NCBI GenBank assembly: GCA_037975125.1 | Contig: CM075860.1 | Coordinates: 40,151,391 to 40,215,390, forward strand | From: Latrodectus hesperus | Taxonomy: Eukaryota; Arthropoda; Arachnida; Araneae; Theridiidae | Direction of reading: 5' to 3' | DNA: 64,000 bases | Part shown: piece by piece, positions 23,657 through 35,319 of the stretch | Position numbering within the stretch: the stretch's first letter is position 1 | How the letters are laid out: the number at the start of each line of letters is the position of its first letter | Position numbers and translations under genes: made by a program | Notes under the pieces: generated by a model | What the model saw: only the letters and a program-made list of their open reading frames with translations | The model's database searches: none | What the model was told of the DNA's origin: nothing

Positions 23657-23751
23657 GCTAGTTGTCAAATGGTTATAGCTCTTGCCTTTGGTTCAACTGT
23701 TCTTTGGTTTGATCCCTTCGTGAGCAAAAAATGACAGAGTGACAAACCAAA
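23657..23751 (+). repeat. SINE family A with internal deletion
   Basis: Head and B-box region join directly to 'ttcgtgagcaaaaaatgaca' and 'gtgacaaacc', skipping the body, like the deleted copy at 6222. Confidence 0.6.
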
Positions 23752-25240
23752 TCTTTTCAGAGTTATCACACACATTCAGAGTAGAGATAGCATGGTGCAT
23801 TCACTATAAATATTGTAAAATAGCACTTAATAAAAATGAACTGTTAATAAGTAGGTGTTTGAGAACAGCGCCATCTACTTATCAACTTTTCGTGAGATTT
23901 ATGGGATTAGGCTCACCATTGCTGATTTTGTCTTCATAATCGCTACGATCAATATGTACTTATTTTTATTCGACTGATAATAATTGCAACTTTTTATTAA
24001 ATTTCCTCAAAAGTGTTTTTGTCAAAAATGACCAAAACTATTGAAAAAAAAGCATTGGTAAAAATGATATTTTTGAATAATTTATGAGCAGGGTTATAAT
24101 TTGAGTTTTAATACTACTAAATAATGTTACGCCAGAGTCTAAAAAAATTTCCAAAATTTATTTTAAAAAAAGATCGATTTTAAAATTTTATATTCACTAT
24201 TAACAAATCGAAAAAATTTTCTACTGTCAAAATTTTAAAAAAAATTCATTTTCGGATCACAGAACAAATATCTCAAATATTTACAAAGTTCAATGCTATT
24301 AAAATTTAGACTTATGATTTCAATAATATATTTTAAATATAGAACAGTTGAAACACAAATTTTATGTAAAATTGGCTGCATCTAAAATCTGCATAAATGT
24401 TGGCTTTCAATTCTTTATATTACAACAGTAAATTTCTTTTGGTACGATTATTTGCTGAGCAAATTGAAAAGAAACCAATTTCTTCAAAGACAGCTGTTAC
24501 TAGATGGAAACCAGTTATGCAAATCGATTTCTTTAAGCGCGCTAATTTAATTTGTAAACTTGCTTAACCTATTTTTGTTACAGTATTAATTAGGATTTAG
24601 GTAAGTCATAATATATTAATTAAATGAAAAGATTATAAGCAAAAGCTGTTACACACATAAGGAAAACTTTCCAGAAGGGGGAAAAGAACAAATTGCGCGA
24701 ATTATAAAATCGAGTATTGTTAAGTAAATACATGTTACTTTATTAAATCAAATTGTTAAAATTTCTTTTTTAAGCTAAAAACTTGTATATACAACTTGGT
24801 TTTTTTTAGTCTTTTTAATACCATTTTAAGTAATACCTCTCATTTTAATTTGTTCACATGATTTATTAATAAATATACAGTTTTCCAAAGAATGGATAGG
24901 AATTGGAGAAAATCTGGATATATCAGGAAAATATATAAAATTGGAGATTAAATTACTTTTGTCTGTGTTCAAGTACCTAAAAATGAAAAAACATGGAGTT
25001 GAATTACAGGGAACATAAAAAATATTGTCCTGAGTCATTTGTACACCTCTAACACACCTGCTCTAACAATAAACGCAATTGTAATAATTTTGGCACAGTT
25101 TTCCTTGTCAAAGATTTTCTTGGAGGATTTTAATAAAAAATAGCTTTCTTTTGTTTGCTAACTAGGGAATAAATGAGTGCATTGAAACATGACCCAAAAT
25201 TTCAAAGGCCAAATTTGAGATAAATAATTAAAGTGTATTG
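23752..25240. other. Intron, AT-rich, nothing recognised
   Basis: Short chance frames only; no repeat or regulatory signature seen. Confidence 0.45.
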
Positions 25241-25249
25241 AATCAAGAA

Positions 25250-26014
25250 AGAATAGGTAGACGTGAAAAGTAGACGTGAAAAGAAAACAGGGGTTCACAA
25301 GTTGTAAGTAGGGGTCCACGAAAAATGTCCTGGTTTTCAAAATAAAGAACAAAATTTTTGGCTAGCTTGGATGTATTTATGAACGTAGGCAGATAGCATC
25401 ATTCACTAGGTAGGTACTCAAAAATATTCGAGACTCAATTCAAACACAGAATTGAATAGAACAATAGATAATAGTACAAATGTACACCACATGTCGAGAC
25501 TTGTAAAGTGCGCTCGTGCGCCCACTCGTTCGGTATGCTTGTTTAGACTTGCAAAGGGATGAAATGGGACCTGTGCTGTGCATGCAATCTACATTTGTAT
25601 AAATAAGAATGCCAAGAAAAAAAACGTTACTCATTTGTTTCCGGTATTTTAAACATAAAATTGTGACTGAGTGAATCGATGTCAGTGTTTGCAGTGCCGG
25701 AAAAAATAAGTATCTGCCTATTTGTTATACATATTTGTATTGTATATTGTAATTTATATCAATCATATTATATTTGTTTTACTACCTGAGTGTAGTAGGT
25801 AGTTATGTAGTAAAAATTATAAGCACTAGAGATTATTCTAAACTTCTGTAAAAGAACAAAAAGCCAAGGACGATTAAACTTTAGGTAACTAGGTACCTTT
25901 TTGTTTAAGTAGTTTTTGTTAGCACCAAGGTACTTTTTGTTAGTAGCAGGGGGTCTACCAAAATAGTAAAACTTTGAAAGTGGTCCACGAGCAAAAAAGG
26001 TTTGGGAATCCATG
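25250..26014 (+). mobile_element. Non-autonomous hAT-like element, copy 1
   Basis: The left part (from about 25257, with CAGGGGTTCACAAG at 25288) and the right end (reading CATGGATTCCCAAAC on the minus strand, ending 26014) are the same sequences found in reverse orientation at 61375-61982. They resemble hAT termini of the CAGTGGTTCCCAAAC type. The centres of the two copies differ and neither has a recognisable transposase, as expected of deletion derivatives. No 8-bp target duplication is visible here. The right end abuts a SINE D copy. Confidence 0.7.
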
Positions 26015-26305
26015 TGTTAGGGTGTCGTTCTCATGATCGGAAGGTAGTGGGTTCGAATCCCGGCTTAACTGAAGATCAGTCGTGTTTGCTAAGAGTGGAT
26101 CGGATACATTAAAACTGTATGTGGTCACGATTTACTACCAGCGAAATGATAACTCTAGGGGTGGCAGGCCAAGTATTGGAGGTCTTCTGCTTGATTCTTG
26201 CTTCAAATTCACGACTCCATCCGGCTGCTTCTTTCTAACTGGTAGAACCCACTCAGGACTAGATACAGGGCAGCATGCTGGTGCAACACTTCTTGCACAC
26301 GATTG
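26015..26305 (+). repeat. SINE family D
   Basis: Contains 'gtcgttctcatgatcgg', B box GGGTTCGAATCCC, 'aagatcagtcgtg' and a body with 'ggtcttctgcttgattc' that matches the minus-strand element at 52881-53157. The extreme 5' end is lost at the hAT junction. Confidence 0.75.
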
Positions 26306-26329
26306 ATAATTTGATTGTTACAACTAAAC

Positions 26330-26495
26330 CAAGCAAGCAGCCGAAGGGTGATATTTTTGTCTTAGATCCAACAGTTCGTAGATTTGAGTTCCACACACAG
26401 TAAGTATGTTTGTAGAAGCTTTGTTTCACTTTAAACTGAATATTCCAGACTAAATAATCTTTATGTACAAAAAAGTAAATGCTAATCAAACCATA
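26330..26495 (+). repeat. SINE family A, diverged copy
   Basis: Recognisable head 'gcaagcagccgaagggtg', 'ccaacagttcgtagatttgag', body and a tail with 'aaaaaagtaaatgctaatc'. Many substitutions. Confidence 0.55.
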
Positions 26496-27269
26496 AATCA
26501 AGTCTACTAGTATAACAAAATTAAATTTTCTTAATTTACTAAGGAAGAAAAGTTTACAATTGTATACGAATATACTGTCGGATAATGTTAAATTTCTTTA
26601 TTTAAATATTAACAGTTGGTTTAAAAATAACAGCTAAATATTAACTCTATCATTTGATTCAATTATTCATGGCTTCAGATGCCATTGAATCTATGAGCAG
26701 CTGAATCGAATGTTAATTCCAAACCCTGATTGCTTGCAATGCTTCTGGATCAATTTTAAACTGCTAATTCAGGTCAATGTGCAAGCGATTTTGACTTTTC
26801 TTGTAAGGAATATTTTTCACTCGATGTGTATCATATAAAACCCCAGATGGCTTTCGAAGATTTTTTTTTAATTGATGTATGCTTGTATTCTGTGAATATA
26901 TTATGAGAAATTTATTCATTGAAGAATATATATCACTTGAATATATAACACAAACTCAGGCACGACTCAGATGAGAAAATTGATATCTTTCTTAAATAGG
27001 TGTAAAACTTGTTATTTTCATATGCATTAATTTCATGTACAGAATTATGTTATAAATAGGAAAAAATTGAATGGTTTGGAAATTTTTGAATTTCAATAAA
27101 CATAAATTTTCATTGTGGGTTGATTCACCTAACTCGTAAACCTATATTCAGTTGCAAGTTCTTATCTTATAAATGTTCATCTAAAAATTGTGAATATTTG
27201 GTATGGTACTTCTATTTTTCTTCATGCGTCTCTTCGCAGAATAAATTGTCGATAACTTTTCATTAATTT

Positions 27270-27460
27270 AAAATGTGCATTTAGCACGTGCTGATCGAGT
27301 CCCGAAAGCAGCACATGATAACACACCAGTAATGAAGTTCTAATCGCGCGTTTGATGTGTGGGTGGTGCCCGCAAAGTTTTTATGTGATATAGCAGCCAG
27401 TCACGTGTTCACGAGGGTGAGGTGCACTTCAAAATTTGTTCTCGCCTTCATTCAGCAGAA
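27270..27460. other. GC-richer island with CACGTG motifs
   Basis: A block with two CACGTG E-boxes ('tagcacgtgctg' near 27280 and 'gtcacgtgttcac' near 27395) and 'aatcgcgcg', in otherwise AT-rich intron. No repeat signature. Candidate regulatory DNA. Confidence 0.4.
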
Positions 27461-27660
27461 TGTTAGGTTTGTTTCTTAGTATTACTGTTTAATAAAGTTT
27501 ATGAAAGAAAGTTAACAATGATAATTATAAGAAAGTTATACGATTTGTAATTTACAATTAATATTAATTTTTTCATATTTGTTATCAAAAATAAATTTTC
27601 TTCTTGTGAAGACAATTTCTACGAAGTGTAAACTGTTAACTCATATTCAGTTTTGGCTTA

Positions 27661-27790
27661 TAGTCATTTTTTTACACGAGGGTTAACCTATACCTATACT
27701 TCAAAATGGATTCCGACCCAAGATGGGATTCAAACTCAGGAACTGTTGAGTTGAAGGCTAATGATTGATCAGCCACCTTAACTAATCTTC
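27661..27790 (-). repeat. SINE family A, minus-strand copy
   Basis: On the minus strand: head 'taaggtggctgatcaatcatt', 'cttcaactcaacagttcc', B-box-like GAGTTTGAATCCC, body and 'aaaaaatgac' tail. Confidence 0.65.
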
Positions 27791-27851
27791 TGACAACCAG
27801 TCACAAAACTATTAAACTTTTTTAAGTAATGATTGCTTACTATAAAGAAGT

Positions 27852-28022
27852 AGAGCTAATGGCTAAATGATTCACTCTGGGCATTAATTCAAGCGTTCTC
27901 TATTTAAGACTTTATGTTAAGTATGAATATTTTTAGTGATTCGGAATCCATCTTAAACTGGAATTGGGGGGGGGGGGAAATAGCCCTCATTTTCAGGAAG
28001 TGACCATAAAGTGAGCAAAAAA
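27852..28022 (+). repeat. SINE family A, diverged, with a 12-base G tract
   Basis: Head and body are eroded but follow the family order, including 'gtgattcggaatccatctt' and 'aaatagccctcatttt'. A G12 run at 27966-27977 replaces part of the body. Confidence 0.6.
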
Positions 28023-28874
28023 ACTAATAAAAGTGAACCGAAAAGGTTCAAAACTGTTTCTAGGCAGCAATTGTGTTTTACTCAAAGAGAAAAAACAAAA
28101 AGCCATTACCTTATATGACAGACGAAGCGTGTCTCTTAATCCTTTCAGTACATAATTCAAGAGTTGGTAGTTAAAGTAGGTTTGATTCATCCTATTATAT
28201 CATAAAAATACAAATAATTTAATAAAATGGTAATAAAGAAATTATATTCATCACTTAAATACCCAACGAGAAATTATATATTCGATGACCATAATTAGTG
28301 AATTACTTTTGAAAATTAAATACTTTAGATTCCAACTGAGAAATATAAAAGAAACATACATCCCTAATGAATATGTGGAGATTATTCGTGATTTGTTAAA
28401 TTTATAGTTATATTGTGCTTTAATACAAACTTTTGATTGTAAACCTTTTTCCAAAAAAATGTTGTCAAAATAATATAAAATAGCTTTAAATGTTTGGTTT
28501 GTATATAATTGCAGAATCTATAGAAATCTCGTTGTAATGGTGCTGTTTGTATAAATTGTTATACATACATGTACATGACATCAATAAAGAAATCTGTTCT
28601 TAAAATAAAAAGGAAATTTCCATTAATTTGGTTTAAAATTTCTACTAATATTGAAATATCAATAAACTAAACTATAGAATAAGTAATAAATGGCTGGAAT
28701 TTTATCAACCTAATGAGAGAAACCATAAAATTGCTGTTTCTGAAGTTTTCATTCTCTTTTAAATTTTTATAACTGTTTACGAACATAGATTCTGCAAACA
28801 TTACATAGTAGGAATTCAACTCGTAAATTTTTAAGCTTAAAACCAGAGGGTGTGCCATTGTGTGTGCATCCCAG
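28023..28874. other. Intron, AT-rich, nothing recognised
   Basis: No element or coding signal identified. Confidence 0.45.
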
Positions 28875-29175
28875 TTTGTTGCTGAAGGAGTAACACTCTG
28901 GGTATTAGTTTAACAGTTCACACGTTGAATTCCTGCTACAGATATGGATGTTTGATGCAGTTCGCAACCAGCTTCAAACTGTGGATTCCGGGCAGATTAA
29001 TGAATGATTGGGGCACTGTAGCATTTGGTTCAACAACACGCGAGTTCAAAACTTATTTTGATCTTGGGTATTTGTTGTGGTTTGGAAAGAATTTTTAGCT
29101 GTAGATACTAGTTTATTTAGCAAAAACTGGTATGCAAAAACTGGTAAACGAAATCTATGTGCAAAAAAAAGGATC
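28875..29175 (+). repeat. Two adjacent degraded SINE family A copies
   Basis: Two successive head-body patterns (about 28875-29000 and 29001-29175), each with a 'caacag/caacaac' plus 'gttca/gagttca' B-box remnant and a 'gtagtgg'-type body. The second ends with 'gcaaaaaaaaggatcatg'. Confidence 0.5.
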
Positions 29176-31110
29176 ATGTTATTTATAAATATATAAAGAA
29201 ACTGTTCCCGTTTTATCTACAAATTTAATATATAGATTTTAATTTTATATACGATTGAGATTATAATGCGATGTTTATTTTTCCAGTAGAATTCGAAATA
29301 CATATTTGCTATCTTAAATTACGCAAATATGTTTGGAATCGCAATTATAAGTTTAAAAAAATTGGAAGTACGTCTACATAAAATATAAAGAAGAGTTAAA
29401 ATGCTTTTTAAATTCAAAATATATAAGAACCAAGAGAAGCAAACCTGTAGTAAAAGATTTATTGGTAATACTCATTTTTCTGCATTATCTGTACTGGTAG
29501 GGAAAGATAGGTGTTTGAAAATCTTTCGACAGATAATATTTATCAGGTATTGGTAAGTAGGATTGATAAAGATATAATGATTGACAATTTAGCAAGCAAG
29601 GGTTTGTTGTTCTAAAATATAATATTCTGATACATATTTACTGTAAATAGACATTTACCCCTTATTTTATTAGCTTATTTTGTTCTAAAAATCGGGTTAG
29701 TTTGACACTCTTTCGTTCTAAAATTATGATTTTTGATTGATATTATACTCTTCAGAAATGTCAAATGCTCTTTTTGTGTTCCTTCTCTTTGCCAATCTTA
29801 ATTATTTTTACTTGGATTTTTTTTCAAACATTTTTTTTTTGCCAAATCTTCATGAATAAAAAAAGAAATTATTTATAACAATATATCCTACCCAATGTGT
29901 TATTCTTTGTAATCTACGTGTGTTAGACATGAAAAAGGGAGAAACATTTTAATAAATTATTTTAAAATCATTTTTTCTTAATATATTTAATCTGGGAAAT
30001 ATCGGTGAATGTGTAATTCGTAATATCTTCATTTTCTAACTATCTATAGCTATTAGTTATATCTTCCATCCAGTATTTTTATATAGAATCAGAAGAGAAC
30101 ATGAAATTAAGGTATTAACTTGTATAATTTCATTTCGCAGAGTTCAACATCTGATTTATTTGGTGTTTCGAGACTTCTTTTATTTCCGTTGATAATATAT
30201 ATCCAACATACTCGTAATCAGTTCTCACATTAATCGTATCTATTAAAATAGCTTTAAAAATGCTTTTCAACTCTTTTGGCTGAATTCGCCATTGGTTTGT
30301 CGAGAAAAGGGAATTTCCTCAAAACAGCACGTCAATAACTTTTATTTTTACATTTTGATCACTTTTTTGAATTTTAATATTTCTTAATGATTCACGTTAC
30401 TTAAAAAAACTTGTATTTTAAAAATTATTAGAATAGAACTTATTCCTAACGAATAGAAGAAATTAAAACTATTGCAATGAGAGTTTTTAAGTAGTTATTT
30501 TTCATCAAAACCATTAGAGTAGTTAAATAGTTCACTGCCCTTAAATCTACTGTTTGTGTTTGATTCCAATTTTAGGTATAGATATTTATAGAGAATTTTT
30601 ATCAAATTTTTAAAGCAAGACCAACGAATCAACTCGAATATACAAAAAAATACTTTTCAATCTCGATCCCAGACGTAATATTGAATGAATGGCCCTCGTC
30701 TCTTCCAAAGTGATCGATAGCCATTGACATTTAAAATTCAGAAAGTTTTTCATAATTTTAGACTTTTCTTTAAATTATTTTATCAAACCAAAATATTCAA
30801 TTTAGAAAGCAAATTCAATGATAAAAATTCAAAGGAAACCAATGTTCCATAATTAATAGAAAATAAAATCAACTGAACATCACTTTAAAAGTACGTTCAG
30901 ATAAATTTGAACTAACTTTTCATGCAAATATCACAAGTTCAATAATATTTAATTCTATCATGTACTCACGAATAAAACATCCAAATTTTCTCGGATTTGA
31001 CATTTAATGCTTAAATTTGATACCAAATTAAAAATTTTCACTTGGAAACTATGAAATTGATCACGATTTCAGAAGACTACACCCAAACAAGAAACAAAAG
31101 TTCATTACCA
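29176..31110. other. Intron, AT-rich, one eroded SINE trace
   Basis: A weak family A echo at about 30515-30610; otherwise nothing recognised. Confidence 0.4.
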
Positions 31111-31480
31111 CAAAAACTATTATTTAGCCTTTAACCAGTGATGTAAACAGTATGGTAATGGCCCCACACCTAGCGACATATTCTTAGAGTTGAGGATTGC
31201 CACATGGTCGTTCGTGACCGGAAATCCACGCAAACTTGGTGGAAGGCATGGTAGATGAACAGCGACTATTCGAAACGTTGACCTACTTATTTTCCGGAAT
31301 CGCGTGACCACCGCACGTGAGGAGCAAACGAAGTCACTTCAGAGGACTGCTTGCCAGACGATCGTAAACTTGGCTGAAAATCATCATTTGCATTCTCGAT
31401 CAGAACACCTCTAATCGCCCACGTAATCCATTCGATTACTTGTGAACTCCTCTGGATTGTCAATCATGGGCATCTACATA
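31110..31480. other. GC-richer island in the intron
   Basis: A ~370-bp block clearly richer in G and C than its flanks, with no SINE head, tail or transposon end. A 63-codon minus-strand frame (31120-31311) crosses part of it but resembles nothing I recognise. Possible conserved regulatory sequence or cryptic exon. Confidence 0.35.
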
Positions 31481-31740
31481 TTTTCCAAATGTACAAATAG
31501 ATGATCGCCAAATATTTTTATAAATACTTAATTTTTACTTATAGAAAAATCCTGGAAGAATTTTTTATTTAACCCAAAATCTTGAAATATATAAGCTCAA
31601 TCCTGATTTTTCTTTAAACTTTGAGATATGTTATAAAGAGTAATGCTACGAACTACAAAAAGGAAAAAGTACTGTAAGCGATTTTTTAATGTATTGATAA
31701 TAAATATGGTTTAATAAAAATGTCAAAATATATAAAAAAT

Positions 31741-32316
31741 ATCTTTTTTTCTAATGCTCGGCTGCCCTCAGGCCTTTGCCTTATTCTGCTACACATTGGG
31801 TGAAGAGATGGCATCTCATATACATACATAGCTGTTCAGGTGAATCCCGGACTGTACCCTTAGGTTAACGGGTTTGAAATACTCACCCGTCACCAGGTGC
31901 CTCGTCATTTTGAACCACGGACAGATGATGAGGTCACATATAAGCTGGCACCCTCCATTCCACATCCACGCCACACCAGCGGAAGGACTTTGGACGTCAC
32001 CTATTCCCGTGGGCACGTTCTCAACCCACGGAGCTCCAAGCAACCCAGTGTTTGAGAAGACGTATGTGGTCATCCTCCCAATTACTGCCCGCACCAACTG
32101 ATGCTTCAATTTGCTGGTCTTAAGGGAAGCAGCGTGAAGCTACTGAGCTCTGGCATCTCATACAGTGGTGCACCCAGTTGGTGTGTCATCTTCTTCCCGA
32201 AAGTGGAAGTAATAAAGAAAGACAAATAGAGAAACATCCATGCTGGAACCAAGATTCGAATCCATGCTTCAAAGTTAGAGACGCTAACCTCTCCACCATC
32301 CGTTAGCCGTTTATTA
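31741..32316 (-). repeat. Composite SINE: family E head and body plus module M
   Basis: Read on the minus strand: tRNA-like head at 32310-32235 ('gagaggttagcgtctc', B box GGATTCGAATCTT), a pyrimidine-rich body shared with 1-180, then module M (32152-31895), then a unique 3' part ending in an A-rich tail near 31745. Module M recurs at 52600-52855. AT-rich flanks (tataaaaaatat / tataaaaatatt) suggest a target duplication but are too simple to be sure. Apparent frames on both strands within M are not genes. Confidence 0.8.
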
Positions 32317-33099
32317 TAAAAATATTAGATCTGAAATTGGTTTCAGCCATATATCTCCATTGAACTGCAAGATTAATAGATTATAGCCTGCAAAACCAAA
32401 ACGTAAATTTTATTCACTTTTTTAAGCCTTTTTATTATTTACTGTATTGTAATTATACTTTTGTTCAATAATTTTCTTAATCGTGGTTACTACAGTGCAC
32501 AGACTGAGATGCTGCAAAATTTTTAACTGAATCAGCAGATTGTAATCTGTTATACTTTAAATATTCTACAGTTAATATTCCTTAAATATTCTACCTACAG
32601 CAAATGTTAAATGTTCAGAAGGATACCATTCATGCATATGTAATTTTAACTATCTGCGTGTAGACTATGAAGTCCTTTGGTATTGCGATGTTACATTAAA
32701 GGACACAGTTAACGCATGAGGGATTTACTAGTATTTATTGAAAATCTGTCCCAGTTATTTGCTCTTTTTTATACTCTTCTACTTAAACTTAATTATATTG
32801 CTTATATCGTCTGCTATGACCATCATCAAGATAATTAATTTGTCTTTTACCAAGGTTACTTGGAGTGTTAGGATAATCTATTTTCACAATTTTATTGCAA
32901 TATTTAACTCATGTTATCTCCCATAGTGAAAATTTTATAAATGTTTTGTTGTTATATTTCTGTCAAATTATTAATTTCAAATATTAGAGACCTATTGATA
33001 TTCAATTTTGTTATCAAATTTCGTGACAATTCTGTCACACCAGATGTATTACGTGTTGGAGCTATACCTGATAACTTAAGGTACAGACCAGGTGTTCCA
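32317..33099. other. Intron, nothing recognised
   Basis: AT-rich, no element or coding signal. Confidence 0.45.
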
Positions 33100-33230
33100 T
33101 TGCGTATGTCTATTCACCTTTCGAGAGTTTGATTCCAATCTTAGGTGTAGATCATTTTAGTGACTCGGAGTTAACTTTAAGCTGTAAGTTCTGGTTAAAT
33201 GATTCCCATGCGCATAAAGTGACTATAGTT
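33100..33230 (+). repeat. SINE family A, degraded copy
   Basis: Contains 'gagtttgattccaatcttagg', 'gtgactcggagttaacttt' and 'aagtgactatag', the B box, body and tail of family A. Confidence 0.5.
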
Positions 33231-33501
33231 TCGCTAATTAATGTGTAGTTTAACCAGTCCGAAATTGATTCATTTTAAAACCACTGTGCGTTAAAAATAT
33301 TCCTCAGGAATTCATTTAAACCAGATTTAAAGATGAAATAGTTTTCAATTTAACTTAATTCACAATTATAAATTGGAAAACTTCCACGATAGAAAATATT
33401 GATTAAAAAATTATTTTATATAAAAAATAGATTAAGAAAGCCAGTGAATAATACGCGTGATTTAGTACAAACAAAATATGAACCCTGATTTTTTTATGAA
33501 C

Positions 33502-33535
33502 TTAAAGCAGTTAAAATAATTTTTAACTGCTTTAA
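33502..33535. repeat. Perfect 15-bp hairpin
   Basis: TTAAAGCAGTTAAAA (33502-33516) and its exact complement (33521-33535), separated by TAAT. Confidence 0.85.
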
Positions 33536-34451
33536 TTCCTTAAAAATCATGTCTTTTAAGCATTTTCAATAACAAGAACAATCTCAAATTCTAACCAATG
33601 TAAGGATAAAATCTGCTCTCTGAAGTACATTAGCGAACGAGTTCAAAATATTTTTGAACTGTCTTTCAACTGGTTTATGCGTATTTTTGTTTTAGGATAT
33701 TTTATCCTGTTTTGTATTTAGCTCTTAATTGTTTGCTAGATTGCATAAATCTGCTTTTATTTAATTAAAAATAATTAGCAATTCCATTTCCAATCTACTG
33801 AGAATATATATTATTATATACATTAGTGATAATTATGGAAAGGATATATATTACGAGAAACCTACTCATACCAAACATTTTTAAAATGTCTAGCATTTTC
33901 TATCAGATGTTTGTATATTCGCCCGGAGTATATATTAGATTAGTAATGTATTCAAATGAATTTTTATAAAAAAAATAATTGAAATCGGAACATTCAATGT
34001 AAATGAAACAACTTTGGAGATATTTAGAAATTTTGTTGCTTACAGACCTATGAGTGTCAAAACACTTACATTTTGAGGTTAATAACTATCTTTGTACTAT
34101 ATTCACTGATGTCGTATATAAATGACAAAATTTTTTTAAAAAAATCGATAACTTTTTCTTAGTTTACTCAAATCCAATACTGTTTTATTAAGGATATTGC
34201 AGTATTTTTAATTTTGGTTTTTATTTTCACAATAGTAGATGACTAGTTTGGTTTAGAGCATCCAATTCAAATTTTCATTTCTGTAAGTAAATCTAATATA
34301 GCTAGTTATATTGTTAATGATTATATTGACGATAACTCAGAAATAAAGTCGCCAATGTTTGATCTCTGTACTGATAAGTTTTTATTGATATTTTTGAGAA
34401 ATATTAATCTTTATACAATGCGTATGTGTTGATTAACAGTTATATATATGT

Positions 34452-34494
34452 AAGATTAAAATGTAGAACTTCATCAGTTCTACATTTTAATCTT
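34452..34494. repeat. Perfect 19-bp hairpin
   Basis: Arms 34452-34470 and 34476-34494 are exact reverse complements with a 5-base loop TCATC. The downstream arm's flank 'aatctttgattttttac' is repeated directly about 40 bp further on. Confidence 0.88.
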
Positions 34495-35260
34495 TGATTT
34501 TTTACCCACCAAATTTTCTCGGTTCGAAAAAATCTTTGATTTTTTACAAATTGAATAATTGAAAAATCAATTTAGCAGACGTGGCGCGTAAGATTTTATT
34601 TTTACTGGCATTCTTGTTAATTTAATATGTTAAAAACTGAAATGACATTGAAACTGAAAACTGAAATGAAAAAACTGACATTCTTCAAAGTGCTGCCAAA
34701 TGACTGTTTTGAAATACAGCTGAGTTTTTACGTTAGATAACGCAAGAGAAATTTGTATTGATGGTAATTGATATCTAAGAAAAGTTTTTCGTTGAACTAA
34801 TAAACTGAGTCTCTCAAAAATCAAAGAATACCTTATTCTATACTTGTGTTATTACACTATACTTGTGTAAATCTCGAGGAAATAGAATTTCAATTAATAT
34901 TTTCAGTTTTGATCCAACAGCTTTATTACGTTGAGGTGAGAAATTTTGCTAGTAGGAACTTCAGTTCTCTCTCTCATTGATAATAGCTTAAAGAATTCAA
35001 TAAGAATTGTTTGTCATTTTAATTTTAAATCCTTATTTTAAAGAATTTTTGGAGATATCACGTGAGAAAAATATAGTAATTTCTTGAATTTCATTCAAGA
35101 AGTTGTCGTAATTTAATATTATATCAGGTGCACGAGGAAAGGGTTTAAGAGTTCCATTATGAACAGAATATATTCACTTTAAATCTTCTTAACTCGAAGT
35201 TTGGAACTATCATCCGCGCTTTATTGCAGCATTTTTGTCTAAGTACACAATTGTTTCAAA

Positions 35261-35319
35261 TAGGCCGTGTTTCATTGATAAAATGAAAAGCTTGCATTTT
35301 ATCTCTGAAACACGGCCTA
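35261..35319. repeat. 25-bp hairpin with two mismatches
   Basis: Arms 35261-35285 and 35295-35319 (TAGGCCGTGTTTCA... / ...TGAAACACGGCCTA) pair in 23 of 25 positions around a 9-base loop. GTTTCA occurs just outside both arms, so it could be a tiny palindromic insertion with a short target duplication. A small-RNA precursor is the other option. Confidence 0.8.

Noticed and set aside
25288..26014. 8-bp target duplication for hAT copy 1
   Set aside because: Flanks aaagaaaa and tgttaggg do not match, so the insertion boundaries of this copy remain approximate.
31816..32109. 97- and 75-codon frames on opposite strands
   Set aside because: They lie wholly in repetitive module M, and the homologous copy at 52.6 kb does not preserve them.
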